A stretch of 64,000 bases of DNA. Source: Brevibacterium aurantiacum. GTDB taxonomy: Bacteria; Actinomycetota; Actinomycetes; Actinomycetales; Brevibacteriaceae. The stretch covers positions 1-64,000 of the forward strand of contig NZ_FXZB01000011.1 of the NCBI RefSeq assembly GCF_900169065.1, given 5' to 3'. The notes under the pieces were generated by a model that ran no database searches, was not told the DNA's origin, and saw only the letters and a list, made by a program, of their open reading frames with translations. This document shows positions 1 through 8,615 of the stretch, piece after piece. Position 1 is the first letter of the stretch, and each line of letters begins with the position of its first letter. The position numbers were made by a program, and so were the translations under genes.

Positions 1-34
1 CCACACCTGGGTTGATTCCTAGGAAGAGACACTG

Positions 35-55
35 AACATGCTTCCAGAGCATGTT
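35..55. terminator. Short inverted repeat near the window edge
   Basis: AACATGCT (35-42) and AGCATGTT (48-55) form an 8-bp stem with a 5-nt loop, followed by TTAATC. It could end a gene lying to the left of the window or be an operator. The stem is AT-rich, so the terminator call is weak. Confidence 0.3.
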
Positions 56-147
56 TAATCCTGTCTTGCCTTACTGTTTACTGGGGAAGGGGCCTATCCT
101 GTACACACATTTATGCCGCTAACCCGCGAATCTCGGGCAGCGCATGG

Positions 148-166
148 GTAGGTTATGCTTACCTTA
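148..166 (+). promoter_or_regulatory. IdeR/DtxR-type iron box over a leaderless promoter
   Basis: The 19-mer at 148-166 matches the DtxR/IdeR consensus TTAGGTTAGGCTAACCTAA at about 15 of 19 positions, by my own alignment. It covers a -10 hexamer TATGCT (154-159) and ends on the A of the ATG at 166. There is no Shine-Dalgarno before that ATG, and the start lies 6 nt after the -10, so the transcript probably begins at the start codon. Iron-loaded repressor bound here would block the -10 and the start point. This fits the downstream siderophore-binding lipoprotein. Confidence 0.75.
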
Positions 167-1191
167 TGAACTCTTCTTCCCGCCGCGCCCGAGCAATGGC
201 CGCAACGGCGTTGTCCGTCCTCCTCCTCACTACCGCCTGCTCTCCAGGCACCGACAACGACAAGAATGAGGGCACAGGCAAAAAGGATGTCGCCACAGGT
301 GGCAAGGCCTTTGCCACCGCGGATGAGGAGACTGCGAAGCTGGGCAGCGATGCCGACCCCGGAGCCTTCCCGCGTTCGATCGAACATGCCAACGGCACAA
401 CCGATATTGCTGAGAAGCCCCAGCGGGTCGTCGTCTTGGATACCGGAGAACTCGACGATGTCCTCTCCCTGGGCATCACACCTGTCGGTATGGTCACGAC
501 CGAGGGAGCAAACCCCGTCCCGTCCTATCTGGCCGACCGTGTCAAAGGCGTCGACACGGTGGGAACGATCAACGAACTCGATCTGGAGGCGATTGCCGCG
601 CTCGAACCGGACCTGATCCTCGGCAGTCAGCTGCGCGCCGATCAGCTCTATGACGAACTCGATTCCATCGCACCCACGGTGTTCTCGATTCGCCCGGGCT
701 TCCCTTGGAAAGAGAACTTCATGCTCGTCGGGGAGGCTCTGGGAATGGAGACGGAAGCGACCGACGTGCTCAACGGCTACGCCACGGCCACCGACGAACT
801 CGATGATGGAGTCGAAGGCAACCCGACGATCTCACTGGTGCGTTTCATGCCGCAGCGCCTGCGACTCTACGGCAATAAATCGCTCATCGGAGTCATCCTC
901 GACGACGCAGGACTTGCTCGCCCGAAAGCACAGGACGTCGAAGAGCTCGCAGTCGAGATCTCCCCAGAGAACCTCGATCAGGCCGGTGGCGACTATGTCT
1001 TCTACACCAGCTACGGCGACCCTGATGCCACCGGTGAGACTGCGGCGCTTTCCGGCAGCCAGTGGAAGAGTCTCTCGGCCGTAGAGGACGATAGGGCCTT
1101 CCGCGTCGACGACGATGTGTGGTTCCTCGGGTTGGGCCCCATCGGAGCCGGCCAGATCGTCGATGACCTCGAAGGCCACTTCGCGAACTGA
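166..1191 (+). CDS. Iron-siderophore ABC transporter substrate-binding lipoprotein
   Basis: The 341-aa protein starts with a basic n-region, a hydrophobic core and the lipobox LTTAC (Cys about residue 25), so it should be a lipid-anchored binding protein. The rest resembles the FecB/FhuD/BtuF class III fold: a first lobe beginning PQRVVVLDTGELDDVLSLG, then a segment reading LEAIAALEPDLILGS typical of siderophore binders, and a C-terminal lobe ending in the usual GAGQIVDDLEGHF helix. Its role would be capture of ferric siderophore (less likely heme or cobalamin) for an ABC importer. No permease or ATPase gene is adjacent within the window; they may lie to the left. The iron box over the promoter supports the iron assignment. 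The ATG at 166 is preferred because the next Met lacks the basic n-region. Confidence 0.88.
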   Translation: MNSSSRRARAMAATALSVLLLTTACSPGTDNDKNEGTGKKDVATGGKAFATADEETAKLGSDADPGAFPRSIEHANGTTDIAEKPQRVVVLDTGELDDVLSLGITPVGMVTTEGANPVPSYLADRVKGVDTVGTINELDLEAIAALEPDLILGSQLRADQLYDELDSIAPTVFSIRPGFPWKENFMLVGEALGMETEATDVLNGYATATDELDDGVEGNPTISLVRFMPQRLRLYGNKSLIGVILDDAGLARPKAQDVEELAVEISPENLDQAGGDYVFYTSYGDPDATGETAALSGSQWKSLSAVEDDRAFRVDDDVWFLGLGPIGAGQIVDDLEGHFAN

Positions 1192-1253
1192 ACACTTCAC
1201 GGCAGATCGGCCGCTCCCCCGCGCTCAGGCCCGAATACCGCCGTTGAACAGAT

Positions 1254-1297
1254 GACTCAGGCCTCTGGGATCCGATCGGATCCCAGAGGCCTGAGTC
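1254..1297. terminator. Bidirectional terminator, 44-nt perfect palindrome
   Basis: The 22 nt at 1254-1275 are exactly reverse-complementary to 1276-1297. It lies between the convergent ends of the binding-protein gene (1191) and the UPF0182 gene (1324), so it most likely terminates both. There is no clear T-run on either side. Confidence 0.8.
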
Positions 1298-1323
1298 TCA
1301 TTCAGTGTCGACCTTGCCCGGCG

Positions 1324-4300
1324 TCAGTTGCCTCCGCTTTCATCAGCCGGAGCACTGGCTGGAGCAGACGCCCCATCCTTCGAACCATCCTCGGCGAGTG
1401 AAGGATCGGCTGCCACCGCATCTTCAATCGCATTCTTCAGACGGTCCTGGGCCTTACCGTACTCCTCGAAGTCACCCTCCTTGAGGGCTGCATCGGAATC
1501 CTCCATTGCCTTCTTGGCTTCCTGCAGCGCCTCATTGAGGTTCTGGTCATCCTTCGGCGCCGCGGCGGAGTCGCCTCCGCTGCTTGACCCACCGGACTCA
1601 CCTGCAGCACCGCTGTCCTCGGTGCCTGCGTCACCGGCCTTGGCGCCGGAATCGCCGCCGAAGACCTGGTCGAGAGCCTCGTCAAGGGTCGGAGCGAATC
1701 CGATGTCCTCACCGAAGGCCACCAGCACGTGCTGAAGCAGCGGGTAGGACGTATCGCCGGCGGACCGGACGTAGACGGGCTGGACGTAGAGCAGACCGCC
1801 GCCGACAGGCAGAGTCAGCAGGTTGCCGTTCTGAACCTCAGACTCACCCTGACGCAGCAGGTTGAGGCTGCGCTGCACATCGGGAGCAGTGTTGAAGTTG
1901 TTCTGCGCCTGCCCGGGGCCGGGCACCGTCGTGTTACGCGGAAGCTGCAGAAGCCTCAGCTTTCCGTAGCCGTCTGCCACCTCGCCCTTGGAACTGCCGG
2001 CGTCAGCATCAGCTGAGAGGAACCCGGTCAGGTTGTTCCGGGCCTGTCCTTCAGAAGACCGTGCCGGAATATAGGAACTTGTCAGGGAGAAGGACGGATT
2101 CTTCTGCCCCGGCATCTGCAGGGTCATGTAGAAGGGAGGCTGAGTAAGGCCGCTGTTGGCCTGTTTCGTCGGATCCGTCGGCAGGGTCCAGAAGTCCTGG
2201 CCGGTGTAGAACTCACTGGCTGTGGTCACGTGGTACTTCGTGAGCAGATCACGCTGCACCTTGAACAGGTCTTCGGGATACCGTACGTGGCTCATCAGGT
2301 CGCCCGACATCTCGGAGGACGGTTTGATGAGGTCTGGGAAGATCTTCATCCACGTTTTGAGGACGGGGTCTTCCTTGTCCCACTGGAACATGTCGACCGA
2401 GCCGTCATAGGCGTCGACCGTGATCTTGACCGAGTTCCGGATGTAGTTGACCTCTTCATCCGGAAGTGTGGCCACGGCGTTCGGCGCGGTCGCCGTCACC
2501 GAATCCTCGGTAGCCTCCCGCAGAGGCTGAGGGGTCGAATACGGGTAGTCCTTCGCCGTCGTGTAACCGTCGAGGATCCACTTGATCTTGCCGTCGACGA
2601 CAGCGGGATAGGGGTCGCCGTCGATCTTGAGGAACGGTGCCAGCTTCTGCACGCGCTCACGTGGGTGGCGCTCGTAGAGGATCTGAGAATTCTCGTTGAC
2701 AGCGTCAGAGAGCAGGATCTGCTCATCCTGATACTTGAGTGCATAGGCCAGTCGGTTGAAGAGGCCTCCCACAGATGGACCGCCGTCGCCGGTGAACGTG
2801 TTGTTCACCTGGCCCGAACCGCTGTCCTCATCGGAGGGGTAGTCGAGCTCTCGAGGAGTCGCGTCCTTCGCACCGCCGACGATCGAGTAGTCCGGTGAAC
2901 TCTCGCCGAAGTACACACGCGGCTCGTATTCGGGGAACTCTCCCTTAGGCGGGATGTCGGATTCCATGAACAGCGGCTCACCATCAGGACTGCGCTGGTT
3001 GCCGTTGGCGGCAACGACACCGAACCCGTGAGTGTAGACGATCGCGCGGTTGTACCAGCTTTGGTTGTTCACCGAGTCCGGAGCCAGTTCGCGCACCGCG
3101 ATCACGGTATCGCGCATATCGCCGTCGATGTTATAGCGATCGACGTCGAGCTGCTCAGGGAAGGAGTAGTAGGGCCTGACCTGCTGCGCCTGGCGGAATG
3201 TATCCGAAACCAGGTTCGGATCCAACAGACGAATCGACGCAGCAGTCTCGGCGTCCGCACGCAATGCGCCCTTCTCACCGGTCGTGCTCGGTTCATAGGG
3301 GGTCACGTCGATGTCTTCGAAGTCGAAGCCGTCACGAGTCGCATCGATGTTGTGCTGAATGTATTCCGACTCCAGGCTCTGCTGGGACGGGCTGACCTGG
3401 AACTGCTGAACCAGCGCGGGGTAGGCGATGATCGAGATGCCGCCGAGGACGATGAGCGTGGCAGTCGCAATGAGCGAGATACGCCAGTTGCCCTTCCACG
3501 CCGTGTAGACGAACAGGAACGCTACGAGCACCGCTGCGATTGCGACGATGGCCATGGCTGGCAGTGCCGCCCTGTCGTCGGTGTAGGTCACACCCGGAAC
3601 GATGCCGGTGGTGCCCGTCAGCCGCTCATAGCGGGCAAGCCACAGTCGACCTGCCTGCACCAGGATCAGAGCCGCAACTGTGATTCCCAACTGCCACTGG
3701 GCTGTCTTCGTGAGGATGACGCCCTTCTGCTCGCCTGGCCGAATGCCGCCGAAGAGATAGTGCCCGACGAGAGCAGCGATGAGAGAGAGCAGGATCGCCA
3801 TCCCCACCTGGTCGCCGATGAGCCGCAGGCCCGGCAGGACGAAGACGAAGAAGGATTTGTCCATCCCGAACTGGGCATCCTTCGAGCCGAAGGACGTGGA
3901 ATTCATCCACTGCAGGACAGTGTTCCAATGCGCCGAGGCGGTGATTCCGCTGAGCACACCGACCACCGCTGGGATCGCGAATGTCGCAACCTTGCGCAGG
4001 GGTTCGATCGCTTCACGGTACCGGTCGAGGTTCTCCTGTCGCGGAGTCGTCGGAGCGTATACCGGGCGGCTGCGGAAGGCCAGATGCAGGCTCAGCCACA
4101 CGGGAACGGCCATGACGATGAACCCAGCCAAGAAGGTCAGGCCACGAGTGAACCACATAGTGCGGAACACCTGCGAGGCGTCGATCTGCTTGAACCACAG
4201 GACTTCGGTGTACACCTGTGTGAACGCGATGAAGGCGACGAGCAGAATCGCCACCGACACGAGAGTGAGCAACAGGGGCGAACGTCTGGGCCGGTTCGTC

Positions 4301-4338
4301 GGCATTCGTGCGGAGGTGGGTGAGGACGGAGAGCTCAC
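1324..4338 (-). CDS. UPF0182 family membrane protein
   Basis: This 1004-aa protein belongs to UPF0182 (COG1615), large actinobacterial proteins of unknown function. About seven hydrophobic segments fill the first 310 residues, followed by a large soluble domain of about 600 residues with conserved-looking stretches such as PYYSFPEQLDVDRY. The last 110 residues are a Gly/Ser/Asp-rich linker and a charged helical tail (NEALQEAKKAMEDSDAALKE). I place the start at a GTG at 4338 because it overlaps the upstream stop in TAGTG and has AAAGGG 5-8 nt before it; a longer reading to 4380 would overlap the protease gene by 43 nt. Translational coupling to the PDZ protease suggests a shared job at the membrane. 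The same pair is adjacent in mycobacteria (Rv3193c-Rv3194c). Confidence 0.9.
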   Translation of the reverse strand: MSSPSSPTSARMPTNRPRRSPLLLTLVSVAILLVAFIAFTQVYTEVLWFKQIDASQVFRTMWFTRGLTFLAGFIVMAVPVWLSLHLAFRSRPVYAPTTPRQENLDRYREAIEPLRKVATFAIPAVVGVLSGITASAHWNTVLQWMNSTSFGSKDAQFGMDKSFFVFVLPGLRLIGDQVGMAILLSLIAALVGHYLFGGIRPGEQKGVILTKTAQWQLGITVAALILVQAGRLWLARYERLTGTTGIVPGVTYTDDRAALPAMAIVAIAAVLVAFLFVYTAWKGNWRISLIATATLIVLGGISIIAYPALVQQFQVSPSQQSLESEYIQHNIDATRDGFDFEDIDVTPYEPSTTGEKGALRADAETAASIRLLDPNLVSDTFRQAQQVRPYYSFPEQLDVDRYNIDGDMRDTVIAVRELAPDSVNNQSWYNRAIVYTHGFGVVAANGNQRSPDGEPLFMESDIPPKGEFPEYEPRVYFGESSPDYSIVGGAKDATPRELDYPSDEDSGSGQVNNTFTGDGGPSVGGLFNRLAYALKYQDEQILLSDAVNENSQILYERHPRERVQKLAPFLKIDGDPYPAVVDGKIKWILDGYTTAKDYPYSTPQPLREATEDSVTATAPNAVATLPDEEVNYIRNSVKITVDAYDGSVDMFQWDKEDPVLKTWMKIFPDLIKPSSEMSGDLMSHVRYPEDLFKVQRDLLTKYHVTTASEFYTGQDFWTLPTDPTKQANSGLTQPPFYMTLQMPGQKNPSFSLTSSYIPARSSEGQARNNLTGFLSADADAGSSKGEVADGYGKLRLLQLPRNTTVPGPGQAQNNFNTAPDVQRSLNLLRQGESEVQNGNLLTLPVGGGLLYVQPVYVRSAGDTSYPLLQHVLVAFGEDIGFAPTLDEALDQVFGGDSGAKAGDAGTEDSGAAGESGGSSSGGDSAAAPKDDQNLNEALQEAKKAMEDSDAALKEGDFEEYGKAQDRLKNAIEDAVAADPSLAEDGSKDGASAPASAPADESGGN

Positions 4339-5477
4339 TACTGCCCTTTCTCGTTGTTGTCGGCGCCGCCGGCTGAACACTTCTTGAGGTTCGAGGTGTC
4401 TCCGGCTGCGTACTGCTCCACGGCGTTCTGCGCGTCATCGAGCGTGTCGATGCGTGCCACCGTGATTTTGGACTGATCGGCAGCTTCGATGACCTCTGCA
4501 CAGTTGTCTGCGGGCGAGAGGAAGAGCTTGGCTCCCTTCGCCGTCGAGGCTGCTACCTTCTGTCGGGCACCACCGATGGGCCCCACATTTCCTGCAGGAT
4601 CGATCTCCCCGGTTCCTGCCACGTGCTTTCCACCGGTCATGGCACCGGGGGTGAGTTCGTCGACGATCGCCAATGCGAACATGGTGCCGGCGGAGGGACC
4701 GCCTATGCCTTCGACGTTGAATGCCACGTCGACGGGGAATTCGAAGTCCTGCTTCATGCTGATGCCGATGGCTTTGCGCCCATCGATCGTTGCCGGCTTC
4801 AACGCGACATCGACTTCCTTGTCGCCGCGTTCGACGACGAGGTCCACGGAATCGGAGGACTGGACCGTCTCGCTCATGATCTGCGCTGCTGCCGGATCGG
4901 AGTCCAGCTTCTTCCCATTGACGGAGATGATGCGATCATCTTTGCGCAGCTCCGCCTCGGCGGGCGAATCGGGAACCACGTCGCCGACGAGGAGATGAAC
5001 CTTGTACGGCTTGTCGAGCTGTTCCATCGCTGCGGCCACGGCCACATCCTGGCTGGAAGACATCTCCACTGCGTTCGAAGCGGTCACGTCCTCACGCGTC
5101 GTGTCCAGAGGATAGTAGGCCTCGGTGGGGATGACGGTCTCCTTGCCGTGGAGCAGAGCGCCCAGTGCCTGAGAAGCGTAGGTGTCACGCCCCGGACCGC
5201 CGCTCACGGCCACGGTGAGCATGTCGATACGGCCATCGGTCGGGTAGGTTTTGGCGCCGGAGACATCGATCATGGGCTTACCCTGATAGTCACCGAGAGT
5301 GTTGAACACGGGTCCGGGCAGCTGCAACATGTATGGAACTGGCAGTAGAACTGCAAGAGCGATGAGGATATATGTCATGACCCCTGAAGTCGTGGTCAGA
5401 CGTGGAGCGCGTCGTCGAGTTTCGCCACGCATCGGTGCTGCGGGCACCGGCACGGCCCGAGGGGCATTATCTGTCAT
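4338..5477 (-). CDS. PDZ and Lon-like (S16) membrane-anchored serine protease, YlbL type
   Basis: 379 aa. One N-terminal membrane segment (about residues 34-52), then a PDZ domain (about 155-230) and a C-terminal Lon-type proteolytic domain. The Ser-Lys dyad is visible: Ser262 in GIGGPSAGT and Lys307 in GGARQK, 45 residues apart as in Lon. There is no AAA+ domain, which fits the YlbL/Rv3194c family. It probably cleaves secreted or membrane substrates outside the cytoplasm. The start at 5477 is chosen because AAAGGA lies 4-6 nt upstream; an in-frame ATG six codons earlier lacks a ribosome site. It is translationally coupled to the UPF0182 gene. A -10 TAGACT on the minus strand at 5504-5509 is its likely promoter. 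Confidence 0.9.
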   Translation of the reverse strand: MTDNAPRAVPVPAAPMRGETRRRAPRLTTTSGVMTYILIALAVLLPVPYMLQLPGPVFNTLGDYQGKPMIDVSGAKTYPTDGRIDMLTVAVSGGPGRDTYASQALGALLHGKETVIPTEAYYPLDTTREDVTASNAVEMSSSQDVAVAAAMEQLDKPYKVHLLVGDVVPDSPAEAELRKDDRIISVNGKKLDSDPAAAQIMSETVQSSDSVDLVVERGDKEVDVALKPATIDGRKAIGISMKQDFEFPVDVAFNVEGIGGPSAGTMFALAIVDELTPGAMTGGKHVAGTGEIDPAGNVGPIGGARQKVAASTAKGAKLFLSPADNCAEVIEAADQSKITVARIDTLDDAQNAVEQYAAGDTSNLKKCSAGGADNNEKGQ

Positions 5478-5503
5478 GTGTTCCTTTCGCTGCACCGCCC
5501 CAC

Positions 5504-5509
5504 CAGTCT
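5504..5509 (-). promoter_or_regulatory. -10 element for the PDZ protease gene
   Basis: Minus-strand TAGACT lies about 27 nt before the ATG at 5477, giving a short leader that contains the AAAGGA ribosome site. I see no clear -35. Confidence 0.45.
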
Positions 5510-5581
5510 AGTTGAAACCTGACCGTGAGTTTCACAGACTCCTTTCGCCTGGTGCGAACATCCTCCGAAACCTCCCGGAAT

Positions 5582-5595
5582 TGGGAAGCTTCCCA
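5582..5595. repeat. 14-bp palindrome in the divergent promoter region
   Basis: TGGGAAGCTTCCCA is a perfect palindrome, flanked on both sides by CCGGAA. It sits between the divergently transcribed PDZ protease and DUF2342 genes and could be an operator. No regulator is assigned. Confidence 0.4.
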
Positions 5596-5648
5596 CATCC
5601 GGAACCGTTAACGTAGAAGACAAACCGATTCTTGGGGGCATTGAGAAA

Positions 5649-7094
5649 ATGAGCGACGACAACAACAACGAGCAGAATCCGTTCGAACAGATCTTCGGAA
5701 TGCTCTTCGGAGCGAATGGTCCCGGCTCCGGTCAGGGCGAGGACAAGTACGGCAATGCAGGTCCGCAGGGCTTTCAGATCGACCCGGCGATGATGTCAAC
5801 CATCATGAACCAGATGCAGGGTCTCTTCGGGCAGGGTGCCGATCCCCAGGCCCAGGCAACATCGATCGCTCAGAAGTCGGTTCCGAGTCCTGATCCCGCT
5901 GTGGGAGACGAAGCGGTGAAAGCCACGACTGATGCCTTCCGTCTGGCTGAGCTGTGGCTGGCCGAAGCGACCGAGTTCTCCGTGTCCAATCGCACGGCCC
6001 GCACTGTCACCCGCGCGGAGTGGGTCAGCGAGACGATGCCCGGATGGCAGAAGTTCGTGCTCCCGATCAAGGCGAACATGTCCTCTGCCCTGACAGAGAC
6101 CCTCGAGACTCAGGTTCCAGCGGAGATGAAGGGCATCCTCGCCGGTGCCTCGTCGATGTTCGGTTCGATGAGTGACTCGATGTTCGCGATGCAGATCGGA
6201 CAGGCCGTGGGCGCATTGTCGGAGAGCGTTCTCACCGGCACCGAGGTGGGTCTGCCACTTCTGCCTCATGACACAGCGGTCCTCGTGGAGACCAATGTGG
6301 AGAAGTTCGCCTCGGAGATCGATGTCGATGCGTCTGAGGTTCGCATCTTCCTCGCAGCCCAAGAGCTTGCGCATCTTGCGCTGTTCGAGCGCGCCCCATG
6401 GTTGAGCGCCCAGGTCGAGACTGCACTGACTCGCTATGCACAGGGCCTGAAGGTCGATACTTCTCAGATCGAGGACATGGCGACTCAGATCGACCCGTCC
6501 AACATCTCCGACCTCAGTGACAACATCCGTCAGGGGCTGTTCAACCCTCCGACCACTGAAGATCAGAAGAAGGCACTGACGAATCTGGAGAACCTCCTTG
6601 CCGTCATCGCAGGATGGGTCGACGTGGTCGTCTATTCCGCATGTGCGCATCTCCCAGGACGCGATCAGATCCGGGAGGCGCTGCGCCGCCGCCGGGCTAC
6701 TGCAGGTCCGGCCGAGAAGACGTTCTCGACCCTGGTGGGCCTGGAGTTCAACCCCCGGCGTCTGCGCGATGCTGCCGCACTCTTCGGGTATCTCGAAACT
6801 CAGGGCGGCACCGAGGCCAGAGACAAGGTGTTCTCACACCCCGACCTTCTGCCGACGACACAGGATCTCGATGATCCCTTGGGCTACTCGGAGCGTCGTC
6901 ACGCCGAATGGACCAGCGAATCGACACTCGACGAGGCGCTGAGCCGCATTCTCGACGAGGGAATCGAAGGAACTGAGACCTCCGAATCCAACTCCGACTC
7001 GGGCTCCGATTCCAAGTCGGAATCCGGCTCGGAATCCGATGGCGATGAGGGCACAGATGACAGTGATGGTACCGGCGGCCGCGGCGAGAGCTGA
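5649..7094 (+). CDS. DUF2342 / putative zinc-dependent metalloprotease family protein
   Basis: 481 aa, resembling the actinobacterial family (DUF2342; Rv3195-like) annotated as zinc-dependent metalloprotease or F420-biosynthesis-associated protein. The N terminus is low complexity (Gly/Gln/Met-rich, residues 1-70). The putative metal motif is EAxH-like, AAQELAHLALFERAPWL around residues 236-252: Glu239 and His242 are present, but no His precedes the Glu, so it is not a complete HExxH. The last 40 residues are an acidic Ser/Asp/Glu tail. The gene order with UPF0182 and the PDZ protease matches mycobacteria. The ribosome site is weak (GGGGGC 11 nt before the ATG). Proteolytic activity is unproven for this family as far as I know. 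Confidence 0.8.
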   Translation: MSDDNNNEQNPFEQIFGMLFGANGPGSGQGEDKYGNAGPQGFQIDPAMMSTIMNQMQGLFGQGADPQAQATSIAQKSVPSPDPAVGDEAVKATTDAFRLAELWLAEATEFSVSNRTARTVTRAEWVSETMPGWQKFVLPIKANMSSALTETLETQVPAEMKGILAGASSMFGSMSDSMFAMQIGQAVGALSESVLTGTEVGLPLLPHDTAVLVETNVEKFASEIDVDASEVRIFLAAQELAHLALFERAPWLSAQVETALTRYAQGLKVDTSQIEDMATQIDPSNISDLSDNIRQGLFNPPTTEDQKKALTNLENLLAVIAGWVDVVVYSACAHLPGRDQIREALRRRRATAGPAEKTFSTLVGLEFNPRRLRDAAALFGYLETQGGTEARDKVFSHPDLLPTTQDLDDPLGYSERRHAEWTSESTLDEALSRILDEGIEGTETSESNSDSGSDSKSESGSESDGDEGTDDSDGTGGRGES

Positions 7095-7664
7095 ATGATT
7101 CGTCTCGATACCGCCCGCGCCGAGGTTGGAGCTGCGCCGACTGCAACCGGCTTCACGCGCGACTTCGACCACTTGTTCTCCACTGTCGGCGATGCCGCGC
7201 TGCGGCGCGATGCAGGTGGTGAGCATGTCACGGCCAGTTGTCTGGTCATCGATCCCGACACCGAGTCCGTGCTCCTCAACCACCACCGCAAGGCTGATCT
7301 TTGGTGCCAATTCGGCGGGCATCTCGAGCCCGAGGATGACAGCCTGTGCTCCGCCGCGCACAGAGAAGCCACGGAGGAAAGCGGACTGAGCAACCTGTCT
7401 TGGTTCTCCCCCACCCCGATCGACCTTCATGTCCATGACCTGTCGGCTTCGTTCGGTGCGTGCGAACGCCACTTCGATGTGGTCTTCGCAGCATTCGCCT
7501 CCGTGAACCAGGCCCCTACGGTCTCGGCGGAGTCCTTGGCGGTGAAATGGTTCCCGCTGACTTCTCTGCCGGCATCGCTAATGCCTGATCTCGTGGTCCG
7601 TCTGCCGAAGCTCTACCGGGCAGCTGTGGAGTCGCGGCAGGTCAGCGACATCAACCGCGGCTGA
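7095..7664 (+). CDS. Nudix hydrolase
   Basis: 189 aa. The Nudix signature is visible from residue 74: GGHLEPED, then HREATEESGL, the GGHxE..D variant with the catalytic REATEE block. It should hydrolyse a nucleoside diphosphate linked to another moiety; the substrate cannot be told. The ATG directly follows the stop of the preceding gene (TGAATG), so the two are probably cotranscribed and translationally coupled. Its 3' end overlaps the convergent metallopeptidase gene by 14 nt. Confidence 0.85.
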   Translation: MIRLDTARAEVGAAPTATGFTRDFDHLFSTVGDAALRRDAGGEHVTASCLVIDPDTESVLLNHHRKADLWCQFGGHLEPEDDSLCSAAHREATEESGLSNLSWFSPTPIDLHVHDLSASFGACERHFDVVFAAFASVNQAPTVSAESLAVKWFPLTSLPASLMPDLVVRLPKLYRAAVESRQVSDINRG

Positions 7665-8199
7665 ACTGCTCCCCCGCGCTGAAGCCTTCAAGATAGTGCT
7701 TCGCGTCTGCCTGTCTCGGATGTCTGTCGGCCAGTTCATGAAAGGCCTTGGAATGCGGTCCGATCTGCAGGTGAGCGAGCTCATGGACGATGACCGTCTC
7801 CAAGACCCAACGAGGCACCGCCTGCAGGCGGTGGGAGACCCGAATATCACCTGACGAGGTCGTTGTGGATGCCCAGCGGCTGATGTTCTGATTCGTCACC
7901 CATCTGATCGACTGGGGACGCAGGCGGCCATCGAAGTAGCGTCGGCTCATCTCCTCTGCCAATCCGACGAGGTCCTCCGCCGATGAATGGTCCCTGGCCG
8001 CCAGCCGATTGAACAGATTGGTCAACGACCTGATGTTGTGCTCCACGCTGTATCTCACCGGCGTGCTGAGCACATACGTCCCCAATTCCTTTGAGACCGA
8101 GATGGTCTTCTTCCGACGTGCCGAACGGCGCACTTCGATCTCCCCACGGGCGATCGCCCGCAGTACGTCCTCTTCGGTCCATCGCTGTTGAGTCACCAC
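7651..8199 (-). CDS. YgjP-like (M48/WLM) metallopeptidase domain protein
   Basis: 182 aa. The C-terminal half carries VIVHELAHLQIGPHSKAFHEL: an HExxH zinc motif plus a downstream His (HSKAFH), the pattern of the YgjP-like DUF45 metallopeptidases. The N-terminal half is basic (RRSARRKKT). There is no signal peptide, so it is cytoplasmic. A GTG at 8199 lies 6 nt after a minus-strand TATGAT (8206-8211) with no Shine-Dalgarno, which suggests leaderless expression from that GTG. The gene is convergent with the Nudix gene. Confidence 0.82.
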   Translation of the reverse strand: MVTQQRWTEEDVLRAIARGEIEVRRSARRKKTISVSKELGTYVLSTPVRYSVEHNIRSLTNLFNRLAARDHSSAEDLVGLAEEMSRRYFDGRLRPQSIRWVTNQNISRWASTTTSSGDIRVSHRLQAVPRWVLETVIVHELAHLQIGPHSKAFHELADRHPRQADAKHYLEGFSAGEQFSRG

Positions 8200-8205
8200 A
8201 CACCC

Positions 8206-8211
8206 ATCATA
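8206..8211 (-). promoter_or_regulatory. -10 element, leaderless GTG start of the YgjP-like gene
   Basis: Minus-strand TATGAT, 6-nt spacer, then GTG at 8199. No ribosome site is visible. Confidence 0.55.
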
Positions 8212-8461
8212 GGAAATTCGACGCCGGCAGATTCACCGGCCTCTTCTTGTGAGTTTGCTGAGTATCGATATTTCACCTTAATCAACAGGCTGTCCACAGG
8301 ACGGATTGTGCGTTGCTAGCAGGGGAAGCGGAAGTGACCTACGCTTTCACTCTCCTCTGTGGCCATCGTGCAATCATTCAAGGCACCTTTTCTCCACAAC
8401 TCATGTCGACATATCCACAGGTTATCCACACGCTGTTGACTTGCCTGTGGAAGAACCGACA

Positions 8462-8490
8462 TTGACGGGGAGGCAAATGAAGAATAGGTT
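8462..8490 (+). promoter_or_regulatory. Near-consensus sigma-A promoter inside the DnaA-box cluster
   Basis: TTGACG (8462-8467), a 17-bp spacer and TAGGTT (8485-8490) make one of the best promoters in the window. A start near 8497 gives a leader of about 219 nt ahead of the E1-like gene at 8716. The perfect DnaA box ends 31 bp upstream of the -35, and two more boxes lie in the leader. Confidence 0.6.
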
Positions 8491-8573
8491 CTATGATTGA
8501 CCCCGGAAAACCCGGAGATGCGTGCGGAAGGGGAAGCTGCACGAGTCTCCGCGAGCGCCTGGGGCTCAAAGCG

Positions 8574-8615
8574 GTTGAGGGCACGTCGGAATGCATATTC
8601 CGGTCTGCCCTCAAC
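8574..8615 (+). repeat. 42-nt stem-loop in the leader of the E1-like gene
   Basis: GTTGAGGGCA (8574-8583) pairs with TGCCCTCAAC (8606-8615), and the inner CGGAAT (8587-8592) pairs with ATTCCG (8597-8602) around a GCAT loop. It lies directly upstream of two DnaA-box-like sites. It could be a leader hairpin or a protein-binding palindrome. Confidence 0.5.

Noticed and set aside
3028..4323. Long open frame opposite the UPF0182 gene
   Set aside because: High-GC phase artefact: no ribosome site, Arg/His-rich composition, and it lies wholly inside a recognised gene. The same applies to 22110-23303, 45715-47433, 47992-49644 and 51260-52372.
4339..4380. UPF0182 start at 4380
   Set aside because: It overlaps the protease gene by 43 nt, whereas GTG 4338 overlaps the stop by 1 nt and has a ribosome site.
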